A stretch of 18,749 bases of DNA from JBKBYG01 sp046313435 (GTDB lineage: Bacteria > Pseudomonadota > Alphaproteobacteria > Rickettsiales > Arcanibacteraceae). Below the pieces are notes generated by a model that had not been told where the DNA came from, made no database searches, and was given only the letters and a program-made list of their open reading frames with translations. Of the stretch, positions 7,217 through 15,900 are shown one piece after another. The stretch spans positions 1 to 18,749 of the forward strand of contig JBKBYG010000030.1 of the NCBI GenBank assembly GCA_046313435.1, in the 5' to 3' direction. The stretch's first letter is position 1. Each line of letters begins with the position of its first letter. Made by a program: the position numbers and the translations under genes.

Positions 7217-7870
7217 ATGACAATTCTTATTAACCGTAAAGAAGCAGGAAAAAAGTTAGCAGATAAATTGCATAATTTTAAAAATAAGGAAAATACTATT
7301 ATTCTTGCATTACCAAGAGGTGGTGTTCCTGTAGCGTCTGAAATTTCAAAAGAATTAAATTTGCCATTAGATTTATTATTGGTTAGGAAACTTGGCTTAC
7401 CAGAGCACGAAGAATTAGCATTTGGAGCAATAGCAATAGGAAATAAAATTATTTTTAATGATGAAATATTGAGAAAATACAATTTATCACAAGAAGTTAT
7501 AAATGAAATAATTGAAAAAGAGAGGCATGAATTAAACAGACGAAAAAATTTATATAGAAAAGATCAATCAGAGTTAAATCTTCAAGGCAAGACAGTTATA
7601 CTAGTTGATGATGGTATAGCTACTGGTGCGACAATATCAATTGCTTTAGCTGCACTAGAAGCATACGAAACAGCTAATATAATTATAGCTGCTCCTGTAA
7701 TTTGTAAATGGACTTATGATGAACTTAAAAATAAATTTAACAAGATTTTTTATTTAATTTGTCCAAATGAACTCTTGTCAATAAGTCAATTTTATCAAGA
7801 ATTTACTCCCGTATCTGATGAGGAAGTGATTAACTTATTACAGCAAAGCCATATGCAATATGAAAGCTAA
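7217..7870 (+). CDS. Phosphoribosyltransferase (COG1926-like)
   Basis: Type I phosphoribosyltransferase fold, 217 aa. The signature PRPP-binding loop is VILVDDGIATGAT (127-139). The family's N-terminal elements are ALPRGGVPVASEI (31-43) and VRKLGLPEHEELAFGAIA (56-73). The substrate is not known; the family is distinct from the purine/pyrimidine salvage enzymes. In many bacteria this domain is fused to, or next to, an erythromycin-esterase-family enzyme. Here the two are separate genes 11 bp apart, which supports joint function. The start at 7217 has no good Shine-Dalgarno (24 bp after hsp20), so translation may be coupled or weak; an upstream in-frame start is blocked by a stop. Confidence 0.88.
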   Translation: MTILINRKEAGKKLADKLHNFKNKENTIILALPRGGVPVASEISKELNLPLDLLLVRKLGLPEHEELAFGAIAIGNKIIFNDEILRKYNLSQEVINEIIEKERHELNRRKNLYRKDQSELNLQGKTVILVDDGIATGATISIALAALEAYETANIIIAAPVICKWTYDELKNKFNKIFYLICPNELLSISQFYQEFTPVSDEEVINLLQQSHMQYES

Positions 7871-7881
7871 AAAGAAATTTA

Positions 7882-9207
7882 ATGAAAAATTTTTGCCATT
7901 ATATACAGTCTATAAATAATATTAAAAATGATCTTGAGCCTTTAATTGAAAATATAGGGGATTCAAGGTTTGTACTAATTGGCGAAGAAACACATGGAAC
8001 ACATGAATTTTACGATATAAGAGCAAAGATCTCAAAGAAATTAATTGAAGAAAAAGGATTTGATGCAATAGCTATTGAAGGTGACTGGCCGGATACTTAT
8101 AAAGTAAATAGATATATTAAAGGCGATTCATTTATTGATAATAGTTTAGATGCACTAGAAGGATTTCAAAGATTTCCTACCTGGATGTGGAGAAATAAAG
8201 TTACTTTGGAGTTTATTGAATGGCTGTATAAGTATAATTCTAATTCTAAACTTACTGATAGAATAGGATTCTATGGATTAGATCTATATAGCATAAATAA
8301 ATCTATTGAAGAAGTAATCAATTTGTTAGCTAATATTGATGTAAATGAAGCTACAAAAGCTATAAAAAGATATAGTTGTTTTAATCAGTATAAAGAAAAC
8401 ATTCAAGATTATGGACTTTCTAATTTTTTAAAAATATCTCCTTCGTGCCAAGAACAAGTTATTCAGCAACTATCTGAAATTCAAAGTAAAATATATTCTT
8501 ATGTTCAAGAAGGCAATTTAACTTATAGTGAATATTTTAATATTGAACAGAATGCAATATTAATTAAGAATGCAGAAAAATATTACCGTACCATTTATAA
8601 AAGTAAGGTAGAATCATGGAATATCAGAGATTCGCATATGGTGGAAATATTAGAGAATATAGATAAATATATTTCAGCAGAAAAATTTAAAGAAGCAAAA
8701 ATTATAGTCTGGGCACATAATTCGCACATTGGTGATGCAAGAGCTACACAAATGGGAAAAGATTTTAAAGAGTTTAACATTGGTCAATTGCTTAAAGAAA
8801 AATATGAGGAAGAAGCATACTCTGTAGGTTTGTTTACTAATAAAGGCACTGTTACAGCGGCTTCAACTTGGGACGGAGAGGTTGAGCGTAAATTTATAAA
8901 TCCAGCACTTGAAGATAGTTATGAGTATTTTTTCAGTAAATTTAATATACCTAATTTTTTGCTTAATATAAAAAATAATAATACAGGAAATGTCAAAAAT
9001 ATAATACCGCAAAATATTTTAGAAAGAGCGATAGGGGTAGTGTATTTACCTAAGACCGAGCGCTCAAGCCATTATTTTTATGCTGATTTAGCAGAGCAAT
9101 TTGATTCAGTAATTTATCTTGAAAATACTAGTGCCCTACAGCCTTTAGAATATCATGCATTATGGCATAAAGGGGAGGTTTTTGAAACCTTCCCTTCGGG
9201 TTTGTAA
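7882..9207 (+). CDS. Erythromycin esterase family protein (Ere-like hydrolase)
   Basis: 441 aa matching the Ere/succinoglycan-biosynthesis hydrolase family (PF05139). Active-site-like motifs are IGEETHGTHEFY (E35, E36, H38, H41), IEGDWPD (E66), FPTWMWRN (98-105), WAHNSHIGDAR (H279, H282) and ERSSHYFYADL (H397). H38 or H41 would correspond to the catalytic base of characterised Ere enzymes. It is full length, with no signal peptide. Most chromosomal members are not macrolide-resistance enzymes and their substrates are unknown, so no resistance phenotype should be read from the name. It is the last gene of the stress operon and its stop lies 8 bp from the convergent coiled-coil gene's stop. Its 3' end contains a hairpin (about 9172-9193). 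Confidence 0.9.
   Translation: MKNFCHYIQSINNIKNDLEPLIENIGDSRFVLIGEETHGTHEFYDIRAKISKKLIEEKGFDAIAIEGDWPDTYKVNRYIKGDSFIDNSLDALEGFQRFPTWMWRNKVTLEFIEWLYKYNSNSKLTDRIGFYGLDLYSINKSIEEVINLLANIDVNEATKAIKRYSCFNQYKENIQDYGLSNFLKISPSCQEQVIQQLSEIQSKIYSYVQEGNLTYSEYFNIEQNAILIKNAEKYYRTIYKSKVESWNIRDSHMVEILENIDKYISAEKFKEAKIIVWAHNSHIGDARATQMGKDFKEFNIGQLLKEKYEEEAYSVGLFTNKGTVTAASTWDGEVERKFINPALEDSYEYFFSKFNIPNFLLNIKNNNTGNVKNIIPQNILERAIGVVYLPKTERSSHYFYADLAEQFDSVIYLENTSALQPLEYHALWHKGEVFETFPSGL
9172..9193. terminator. Possible terminator hairpin inside the 3' end of the esterase gene
   Basis: GGGGAGGTTT and AAACCTTCCC pair with one bulged base around a 2-nt loop, a GC-rich structure unusual for this DNA. It lies 14-35 bp before the esterase stop. 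On the minus strand it is followed by CTTTAT, so it could terminate the leftward coiled-coil transcript. The plus-strand side lacks a U-run. It may partly be an accident of codon choice. Confidence 0.3.
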
Positions 9208-9215
9208 TGCGTTTG

Positions 9216-11144
9216 TTAATGTGGGGAAATAGTTTGCGATTGCCCTTGAGATTTAGATTTTTCTAATTTTTTAACTTGAGAAACTTGCTCAGGTTCTTCT
9301 TTTTGTGATTCTTCTTGTTTTACACTTTTTGTAGCTTCTATAAATTCTTTAATTTTATTAGTCATTTCTAAAGATGATTCTCTTGTGTAAATATTCATAT
9401 CTGAAGAAATATCCTTAACGTTTTCTTTTGCAAAAAAGTCTTTTGCTAAATCGAATATTCTTGAGTTCTCTTTTGAAGGAGGAGGGGCTGATAGTACTAA
9501 ATCTATTAATTCACCGTTTTGATAACGCAAGATATCAAATGATCCTTTAATAAATTTTCCTTCTTTATCTTTACGTTGTATTGAAACTACTCCTGTAAAA
9601 TCTTCACTTTTTTCAATAGAAAATTGGCCATCCTTTTCTATAAAATTGATATAAGCATCACTTCCGTCTAGTTTGAAGCTAATTTTATCATCTTCCTTGG
9701 TAAAGTTAAATTCAACAAGTAATTTTTGATTGTTAACAAGTTCATCAGTTATATGATTAATTAGTGAATGAGTAACATTGGATAAGTTTAAATGAAGATT
9801 ATCTTCGCGGAAATGAAGAATATATTTTTTTTGATAAATATGTGCTTGTATAAAAATTTGGTCTAGTGATTTAATCAAAGTATGATATTTTTTGTTTTTT
9901 GAAGGTTCTTCTTCTTGTAGAGTTTTTCCATCATTAGCAGCAAGTACAGTAACTCCAGGTAATGGACCTCCATTCAGTATAGTAGATGCTTGAGTTGCTT
10001 TTTCAGAGTTGCTTTTGGATATAGTTTTAGTACCTGGTGTATCATCTGAACTTCCTGTTACTTTAATATCACGGCGATGGTCCTCTGTATTTACAGTTGA
10101 GGCAGGCGTAGTTAATTCTCCTGGTTCTTTATCATCAGTGTCGTGCTCATTTATTTCTTCATCTTCAGATGTAGTAGTAGCTTTGCTAGGAGCGCTGCTA
10201 TCTGTTGTAGTATCTGCGGTGGATTCAACTATCTCTTTAACTTTCTCTATAGTTTTACCTTCAACTGGTTCATCATCTAGACTTGGAAGAATGTTAAGAT
10301 CAGTAGGTAATGGTTTAGCTGCATCTAAAGCTGGTGTAGGCTTAACCATTTCTTCTATTGTTCTGCCTCCTCCATTATCTTCTTCCGTTGCAGAAGAAGG
10401 GTGGGGCATTTCTTCTTCTTTTGCAAAGCCCTCAAGGTTAGAAATACGGTCTTCCTTTTGTACTGAATCTTTAAGTAATAGATCTACTTTTGTTTTAAGT
10501 TCTTTAATATCAGTCTCAAGGCTACTAATATGCTCATTATTTTTATCTAAGTTTTCTTTGAAATGTTTAGTTTCTTCTTTTACTTCTTTGATATTAGCCT
10601 CTTGTGTATTGAGACGATTATCTGTTTTATCCGTCCTTACTTCTAGCTCTTTAATCTTTTCGTTTGCTTCTGTGAAGTTAGACTCATTTCTATCCAAGCG
10701 TTCATATATAACATCTAATTTTCCTTGAAATTGTTTGATCTGCTCTCTCGTTTCTTCAAAAAGAGTTTCAGGTTTTAATGTGGGCTCTAGAACATTTAAG
10801 CGATCTTGAATTGTATGAACTGCATTATCTAAATTTTTAATATGTGAGTCTGTTTCTTTATTAATTTTCTCCTGGTTTTTATTATTTGTATTAATTTTTT
10901 CAAGTAATAGCTTGTCGTTTTGTTGCGAACCTTCTTTTATTTTGGTCAAGCTATTTATAACATGCTTTAAGCTTGATTCCATTAAAAATATTGCCTCACA
11001 AAGTTTATCATCTTTTTTATTAGTTTCGCTAACATAGGCTTCGATATAAGACTGAATTTTATTAAGGTTTTCGATTAGTTCTGGAACTCCCAGACTTTCA
11101 GGGGAGTTTTCAGTTTGATTTTTAGAAGTACTCTCTTTAACCAT
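9216..11144 (-). CDS. Large coiled-coil protein of unknown function (642 aa)
   Basis: I do not recognise this protein. Order of parts: an N-terminal helical region (about 15-70); a long coiled coil (about 75-240) with heptad spacing and repeated RL(D/N) phrases at 149, 177 and 198, whose spacings of 28 and 21 are multiples of seven; an acidic, Thr/Ser/Pro-rich low-complexity linker (about 241-415), with similar GRTIEEMVK and GKTIEKVKE phrases; a probable folded alpha/beta domain (about 416-605); and a Lys/Glu/Gln/Ser-rich tail ending QSQTISPH. No signal peptide or membrane segment is seen. TAAGG lies about 7 nt before the ATG. It is head to head with the 475-aa coiled-coil gene, which suggests a functional pair. 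A secreted effector or a cytoskeletal/scaffold protein would fit; neither is shown. Confidence 0.88.
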   Translation of the reverse strand: MVKESTSKNQTENSPESLGVPELIENLNKIQSYIEAYVSETNKKDDKLCEAIFLMESSLKHVINSLTKIKEGSQQNDKLLLEKINTNNKNQEKINKETDSHIKNLDNAVHTIQDRLNVLEPTLKPETLFEETREQIKQFQGKLDVIYERLDRNESNFTEANEKIKELEVRTDKTDNRLNTQEANIKEVKEETKHFKENLDKNNEHISSLETDIKELKTKVDLLLKDSVQKEDRISNLEGFAKEEEMPHPSSATEEDNGGGRTIEEMVKPTPALDAAKPLPTDLNILPSLDDEPVEGKTIEKVKEIVESTADTTTDSSAPSKATTTSEDEEINEHDTDDKEPGELTTPASTVNTEDHRRDIKVTGSSDDTPGTKTISKSNSEKATQASTILNGGPLPGVTVLAANDGKTLQEEEPSKNKKYHTLIKSLDQIFIQAHIYQKKYILHFREDNLHLNLSNVTHSLINHITDELVNNQKLLVEFNFTKEDDKISFKLDGSDAYINFIEKDGQFSIEKSEDFTGVVSIQRKDKEGKFIKGSFDILRYQNGELIDLVLSAPPPSKENSRIFDLAKDFFAKENVKDISSDMNIYTRESSLEMTNKIKEFIEATKSVKQEESQKEEPEQVSQVKKLEKSKSQGQSQTISPH

Positions 11145-11453
11145 ATAATGCCTTAAAAAATAATTAAATTAAAAGTTTATTTTAAATAAATATATTAAGT
11201 AAAATTAATTTACAATATTTATTTCTTTAATAGCGATTTAACAAAATAAAAGAAAAGATTTTAGGAAGTTATTTTACATTTCTTTATGTATATTAGATAT
11301 AGTTTAAAAAAAATTTATTAACAAAAGTAAATATAGAAATTAGAAAAAGTTATTGACCATTTACTATTTATTATTGTATAGGCTTCTTAAGCTAATAATG
11401 TTTTAAATTTAAAAACGTAATTTAATTAATAATATAATAAGGATATATTTAAA
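11145..11453. other. 309-bp divergent intergenic region of the coiled-coil pair
   Basis: Very AT-rich spacer between the two head-to-head coiled-coil genes. I see no open frame longer than a dozen codons, no RNA gene and no strong inverted repeat. It must hold both promoters. The rightward candidate is listed separately. Leftward, weak boxes such as TTGTAA with TATATT 15 bp away near 11190-11220 are not convincing. Confidence 0.6.
11353..11382 (+). promoter_or_regulatory. Candidate promoter for the 475-aa coiled-coil gene
   Basis: TTGACC (11353-11358) with an 18-bp spacer to TATAGG (11377-11382) matches the sigma-70 consensus at 9 of 12 positions. Transcription would begin near 11389, giving a leader of about 65 nt. 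A TATAAT at 11433-11438 lies too close to the ATG to be the main -10. Confidence 0.35.
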
Positions 11454-12881
11454 ATGCCTACAGGACAAACAAGTACTAATGACTTAAAAGAAGGACTCTC
11501 TTCCATAGCAAAGCTAATGGGTGAACAACTCAAAAATGGTAATGCAGTTGGTGAGAAATATGAAAAGTTAAAAAGAGCGTATAATGAGTTGAAGAGTAAA
11601 TACGAAGAGTTACATGATCAACGTAAAGTATTAGCTCAGAAAAGAGATGAAAAAAACAGTAAAATAGAAACAATATCTGAAGAAAAATCTACTCTTGAAA
11701 AAGAAGTGTCTTCACTTAAAAATACAATAAATGATTTGGAAGAAAATATTTCTCAAAAGCAACAAAAGATTTCAAAAATGAAAGAAGAAGTTACAAATGA
11801 AGTAACAAAAAACATGACATTAGAGTTCGAAATTGAGGAAAGTAAAAAGTTATTAGAAACTAAAACAATAGAGTTTGAGGTAGCTAAAAAGTTTTTAGAA
11901 ACTACAATTCAAGAAAAAGAAGAAAAAATTGTAAACTTTAATAATAAAATAGACAGTTTAATTTCTGAAGTTAAAACACTTGAAGAAGATATTAGTGAGA
12001 AAGAAATAACAATATTAAATCTTCAGAGAGAAAATAATATTCTACTTCAAGAAAAAAATAATCTTACTGATAAAAATGAAGACCTTACAAGTAAGGTTAC
12101 AGTATTATTAGAGCAAATTCTCAAAGAGCAAGAACAGCTTGTAAATAAAAACTCTGAATCAGAAAATTTTCAAAAGCAACTAAATAGCAAAGTTAAGGAT
12201 TATAATGAACTTGAGGACAAACATAAAAATTTATCAATAAATTTTGAAGAAAAGAAGGAAGAATTAGAAAAGGTTAATGAAAATTTTACACAATATCAAA
12301 AAACTACTAAAACTAAAATTACTCAGTTAGAAACTGAAATTGAAGAGAAAAAAGATGATTTAAAAGAAAAAAATTCTCAAATTGATAAGTTAATTGAGAA
12401 TAAAGAGAACCTTGAAAATACGATTGAAAGTAAAAATGATAGTATTAACGAAAAAGATGAAGAGTTGAGAGATTTAAGAGATTTGCGTGATACGGTTGAA
12501 GATTTTGTAAATAGTGTTCTAAATATCTTTAAACCAGGAAAGCCTTCTAATAATATTGATGATCAAACAGTCGATATTTCTACCGAACTTGATTTAAGTG
12601 ATGATCCACTATCTAAATCTCCTGATTTTAATGGTCTTAATGAAACCTTAAATTATACGCCTTTGGTTGTTGATACTCCTTCAACAAATCAGAAGAGCAA
12701 TGTAAATGAACTTGCTGCAGTTGATCCTATGCTTAAACCTGTGCTTAAACCTATTACTCCTGATATAGGTGAAAGGTGGACAGATAAGGTAAGACTATCA
12801 CTTACACCCGTAAGATCACCTGATTTTTCACCTGTTAAGAAAAGTGAGTCTAGAGATTTTTCTCCTCGTAGCCCTAATTAA
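11454..12881 (+). CDS. Coiled-coil protein with Ser/Thr-Pro-rich tail (475 aa)
   Basis: I do not recognise this protein. After about 30 polar residues, an almost unbroken coiled coil runs from about 33 to 355, rich in Glu, Lys, Asn and Leu. The tail (about 360-475) is proline- and serine-rich and probably disordered. It contains nine Ser/Thr-Pro dipeptides (S389, T402, T408, T435, T451, S455, S459, S470, S473) and the repeated phrases SPDF and DFSP. The first 388 residues contain none. It has no cysteine, signal peptide or membrane helix. AAGGA stands 10 nt before the ATG. It is divergent from the 642-aa coiled-coil gene and closed by a strong hairpin. The tail resembles proline-directed kinase sites of eukaryotic proteins, so a host-facing role is possible but unproven. 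Confidence 0.88.
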   Translation: MPTGQTSTNDLKEGLSSIAKLMGEQLKNGNAVGEKYEKLKRAYNELKSKYEELHDQRKVLAQKRDEKNSKIETISEEKSTLEKEVSSLKNTINDLEENISQKQQKISKMKEEVTNEVTKNMTLEFEIEESKKLLETKTIEFEVAKKFLETTIQEKEEKIVNFNNKIDSLISEVKTLEEDISEKEITILNLQRENNILLQEKNNLTDKNEDLTSKVTVLLEQILKEQEQLVNKNSESENFQKQLNSKVKDYNELEDKHKNLSINFEEKKEELEKVNENFTQYQKTTKTKITQLETEIEEKKDDLKEKNSQIDKLIENKENLENTIESKNDSINEKDEELRDLRDLRDTVEDFVNSVLNIFKPGKPSNNIDDQTVDISTELDLSDDPLSKSPDFNGLNETLNYTPLVVDTPSTNQKSNVNELAAVDPMLKPVLKPITPDIGERWTDKVRLSLTPVRSPDFSPVKKSESRDFSPRSPN

Positions 12882-12889
12882 GTACAAAA

Positions 12890-12922
12890 AATAAATGCCG
12901 AATTTAAGGTTCGGCATTTATT
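12890..12922. terminator. Bidirectional terminator between the coiled-coil and hybrid kinase genes
   Basis: A perfect 13-bp stem, AATAAATGCCGAA with its complement, closes a 7-nt loop. The stem is preceded by an A-run and its right arm ends in TTTATT, so it can work in both directions. It sits 8 bp after the 475-aa gene's stop and 20 bp before the convergent kinase stop. Confidence 0.85.
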
Positions 12923-12942
12923 ACTAATTAAAAATATATGTC

Positions 12943-15900
12943 TTAATGGAAATCCATATGATCTCTAACTTCTACCCATTTGATCAGCATTTTCTCTAAA
13001 TTTTTCTGCTTCATAGGTTTTGCTATATAATCATCCATACCAGCTTCAAGACATTTTTCTTTATCGCCAATTAATGCATTTGCAGTCATTGCAATAATAA
13101 TAACCTTTTTAGCTTTCTCTGATTTTCTGATTTCTCGAGTAGCTTCATATCCATCCATATTCGGCATTTGGCAATCCATAAATACAATGTCATAATTTTT
13201 ATTTTCAAGTATTTCTAATGCTTCTTCGCCCCCATTTGCAATATCTACTTTACACCCATATTTTTCTAACATTTTTTTAGCAAGCCTTTGATTAGGAGCA
13301 TAATCTTCAACGACAAGAATATTTGATTCAAACTGAGGAAATAAGCTTTCAACATTCATCGGTAAATCTGAAGCAATGCCCCCTGTAGGAGCTGTTTTAT
13401 CAGCTTCTTTAAATCCTTCAAGTATGCTAAAGGCAAAAATTGGCCTTTGCAAGTAAGCATCAAATATTTTTTGTCCTGAAAAATTTAAATTAATATTTGA
13501 GCCTATTGTAGTTATAAAAATTAATTTTAAATTTTCTAATTTTAGATTACGCTTTATGCTATATCCAAACTCTTTAATATCCATTTTGTCATCTTTCAAC
13601 CCTCCATCAATTATTAAATAAGTATAATTATCATATATTGAGGGTAATATATTTTCTGTATCGTCAATGCAATTGAGAGAAATATAAGGAAGTTTAAGAT
13701 AATTAAAATATTCTTTTACTATATTTTGCATCATTTCATTATTACTTAAGAATAAGATTTGCTTATCTTTTAAATCTTCTGTAATTAAGCTATAATTAAT
13801 TTGGTGGTGTTCAGGTGCTGGGACATTTATACTGAACCAAAATGTTGAACCAATACCTACTTCACTTTTTGCTCCAATAGTTCCCCCCATAAGTCTAACT
13901 ATGTTCTTACATATCGCAAGCCCGAGTCCTGTGCCACCAAACTTTCTTGTCGTAGACTCATCTGCTTGGGTAAAATTTTTAAAAATTTTATCAAGCTTGT
14001 CATGATTTATTCCAATTCCTTTATCTTGTATTTCAAACATAAGATTTACATTATGAGTTGTTTGAGTTATAGCTGAAACTTTAATTAATACATAATTATC
14101 CCGCGAGAATTTAATTGCATTTCCTATGAGATTTATCAGGATCTGTCTTACGCGAATTGAATCTGCAATAATATATGTCGGTACTGAAGGATGATAATCA
14201 ACAATAAGATCAATATTATTTTCCTGCGCTCTTGGGAAAAGTAATTGTATTATCTCCGAAATTAATTCCGGTAATATTAAAGGTCCTTTATCAAGTGTAA
14301 GTTGGCCCGCTTCGATTTTTGATAAATCAAGTATATCATTGATAATTGTAAGAAGCATGTTACCAGATGAATGTATGGTATTAAGATATTCCATCTGTTC
14401 TTCGTTTAACCTTGTATCAAGCAGAAGCTCTGTCATACCGATAATACTATTCATCGGAGTACGAATTTCATGGCTCATATTTGCTAAAAATTCACTTTTT
14501 GCCTTATTAGCTAATTCAGCTTTATTTCGTTCATTTTCAAGTTCATTAGCGTATTCAGCAAGTTTTTTCTCGGCAAGTTTTCTTTCTGTAATATCTCTTA
14601 AAATTGCAATGAACATAATTTCACCAGCAATTTTTACAGTACTTATACCTACTTCAACTTGAAAAACTGACCCATCTTGTTTTTTCGCAATTAATTCCTT
14701 TCCCTGCTCTCTAATCTTATTTTTTATTGATTTTAAAAGTTTGCGTAAATATTGATTATATTCATTAAGAAGATTATCGGGAAGTAAAAGAGAAATATTT
14801 TTATCTAATAATTCTTCTTTTGAATAACCAAACATTCTTTCGACTGCAGGATTAGTTGCTCTAATAATGCCCTTTACATCTATCGTAATAATTCCTTCTA
14901 CAAGGTTATTAAATACAGCAGCAAGTCTACGCTGATTTTCCTCTAAAATTTGTTTTGCTAATTCTAATTCCTCAGTACGCTCACTAACAAGTTTGCGAAT
15001 TTCTGAATTTCTACCAATTAAGTAGAACCAAAACACTCCTATAAGCAATGTTATGAACATCCCACATAAAAGAATAATCCAGGGCAGGGAATTACTTACA
15101 CCAGTTTTAATATAAAATTCGGTAGGATAAAATAATATTTTCCATTCCCGGGAAGGAAGCGAAATTGATTCAATAAAAATAAATGGGATTTTAAGACTAG
15201 AAAAATAATTATCAATATCTATGTTAATATCATTAATATTCTGATGCTTTTCTGAACTGTAAATTAATTTTTTATTATCATTAATGTTTTTATCAAAAAT
15301 TTTTATAGAGGAATGAGAAACATAATTTTTCCATCTAAAGGTTTCTTCAAAAAATTCTTCAAGATTTACAATACCAATAATAAAACCTTTTATAAATTTT
15401 TGATTGTAAGGTAAATTAGGATTAGAATTGCGAAAAATAGGGAAAACAAATGCTATATCATTTTGATTGGCTTGATCTCCAACTAATGAAAATAGATTAG
15501 TGGTAACAGGTTTTTTATAGATGTAAGCTAAATCGATACCATTTTTGATTACTTCATTAAGTCTAGGCTTAAAGTTTTTATACTCATTTAATTTATCGCC
15601 AGGTTCAAATGAAGCAATTTCATAGTGATTTTTTTTTAGATCGTCATCAGTGATCCATAATATTGTAGTGAATTCATTTTTTTTGACTATATCAGATAAA
15701 TATGTACGGAATTCTTTTTCAGAATCATTTTTTGCAAATGTAAATAAATCTGCAAGTAATTCTAATTCTCTAATATCTTTTTGGAATTGATTTTCAAGCA
15801 GCAAGGTTTTAACTCTTGAATCAGAGCGAAAATTTTCTTCAAGCTTTTCCATGTTATTGTTTAAAGTTATTGTAAAGGCTATTATTGATATTATAGTACC

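Noticed and set aside
7882..9207. Macrolide resistance gene
   Set aside because: Family membership alone does not imply macrolide hydrolysis. The context (Hsp20, PRTase) points to an endogenous role, and no mobile element is nearby.
10009..10728. 239-aa open frame on the plus strand
   Set aside because: It lies wholly antisense to the acidic, Ser/Thr-rich linker and coiled coil of the 642-aa gene. Its Ser/Val/Leu-rich, low-complexity translation is what the reverse of that sequence gives. No ribosome site or promoter was seen.
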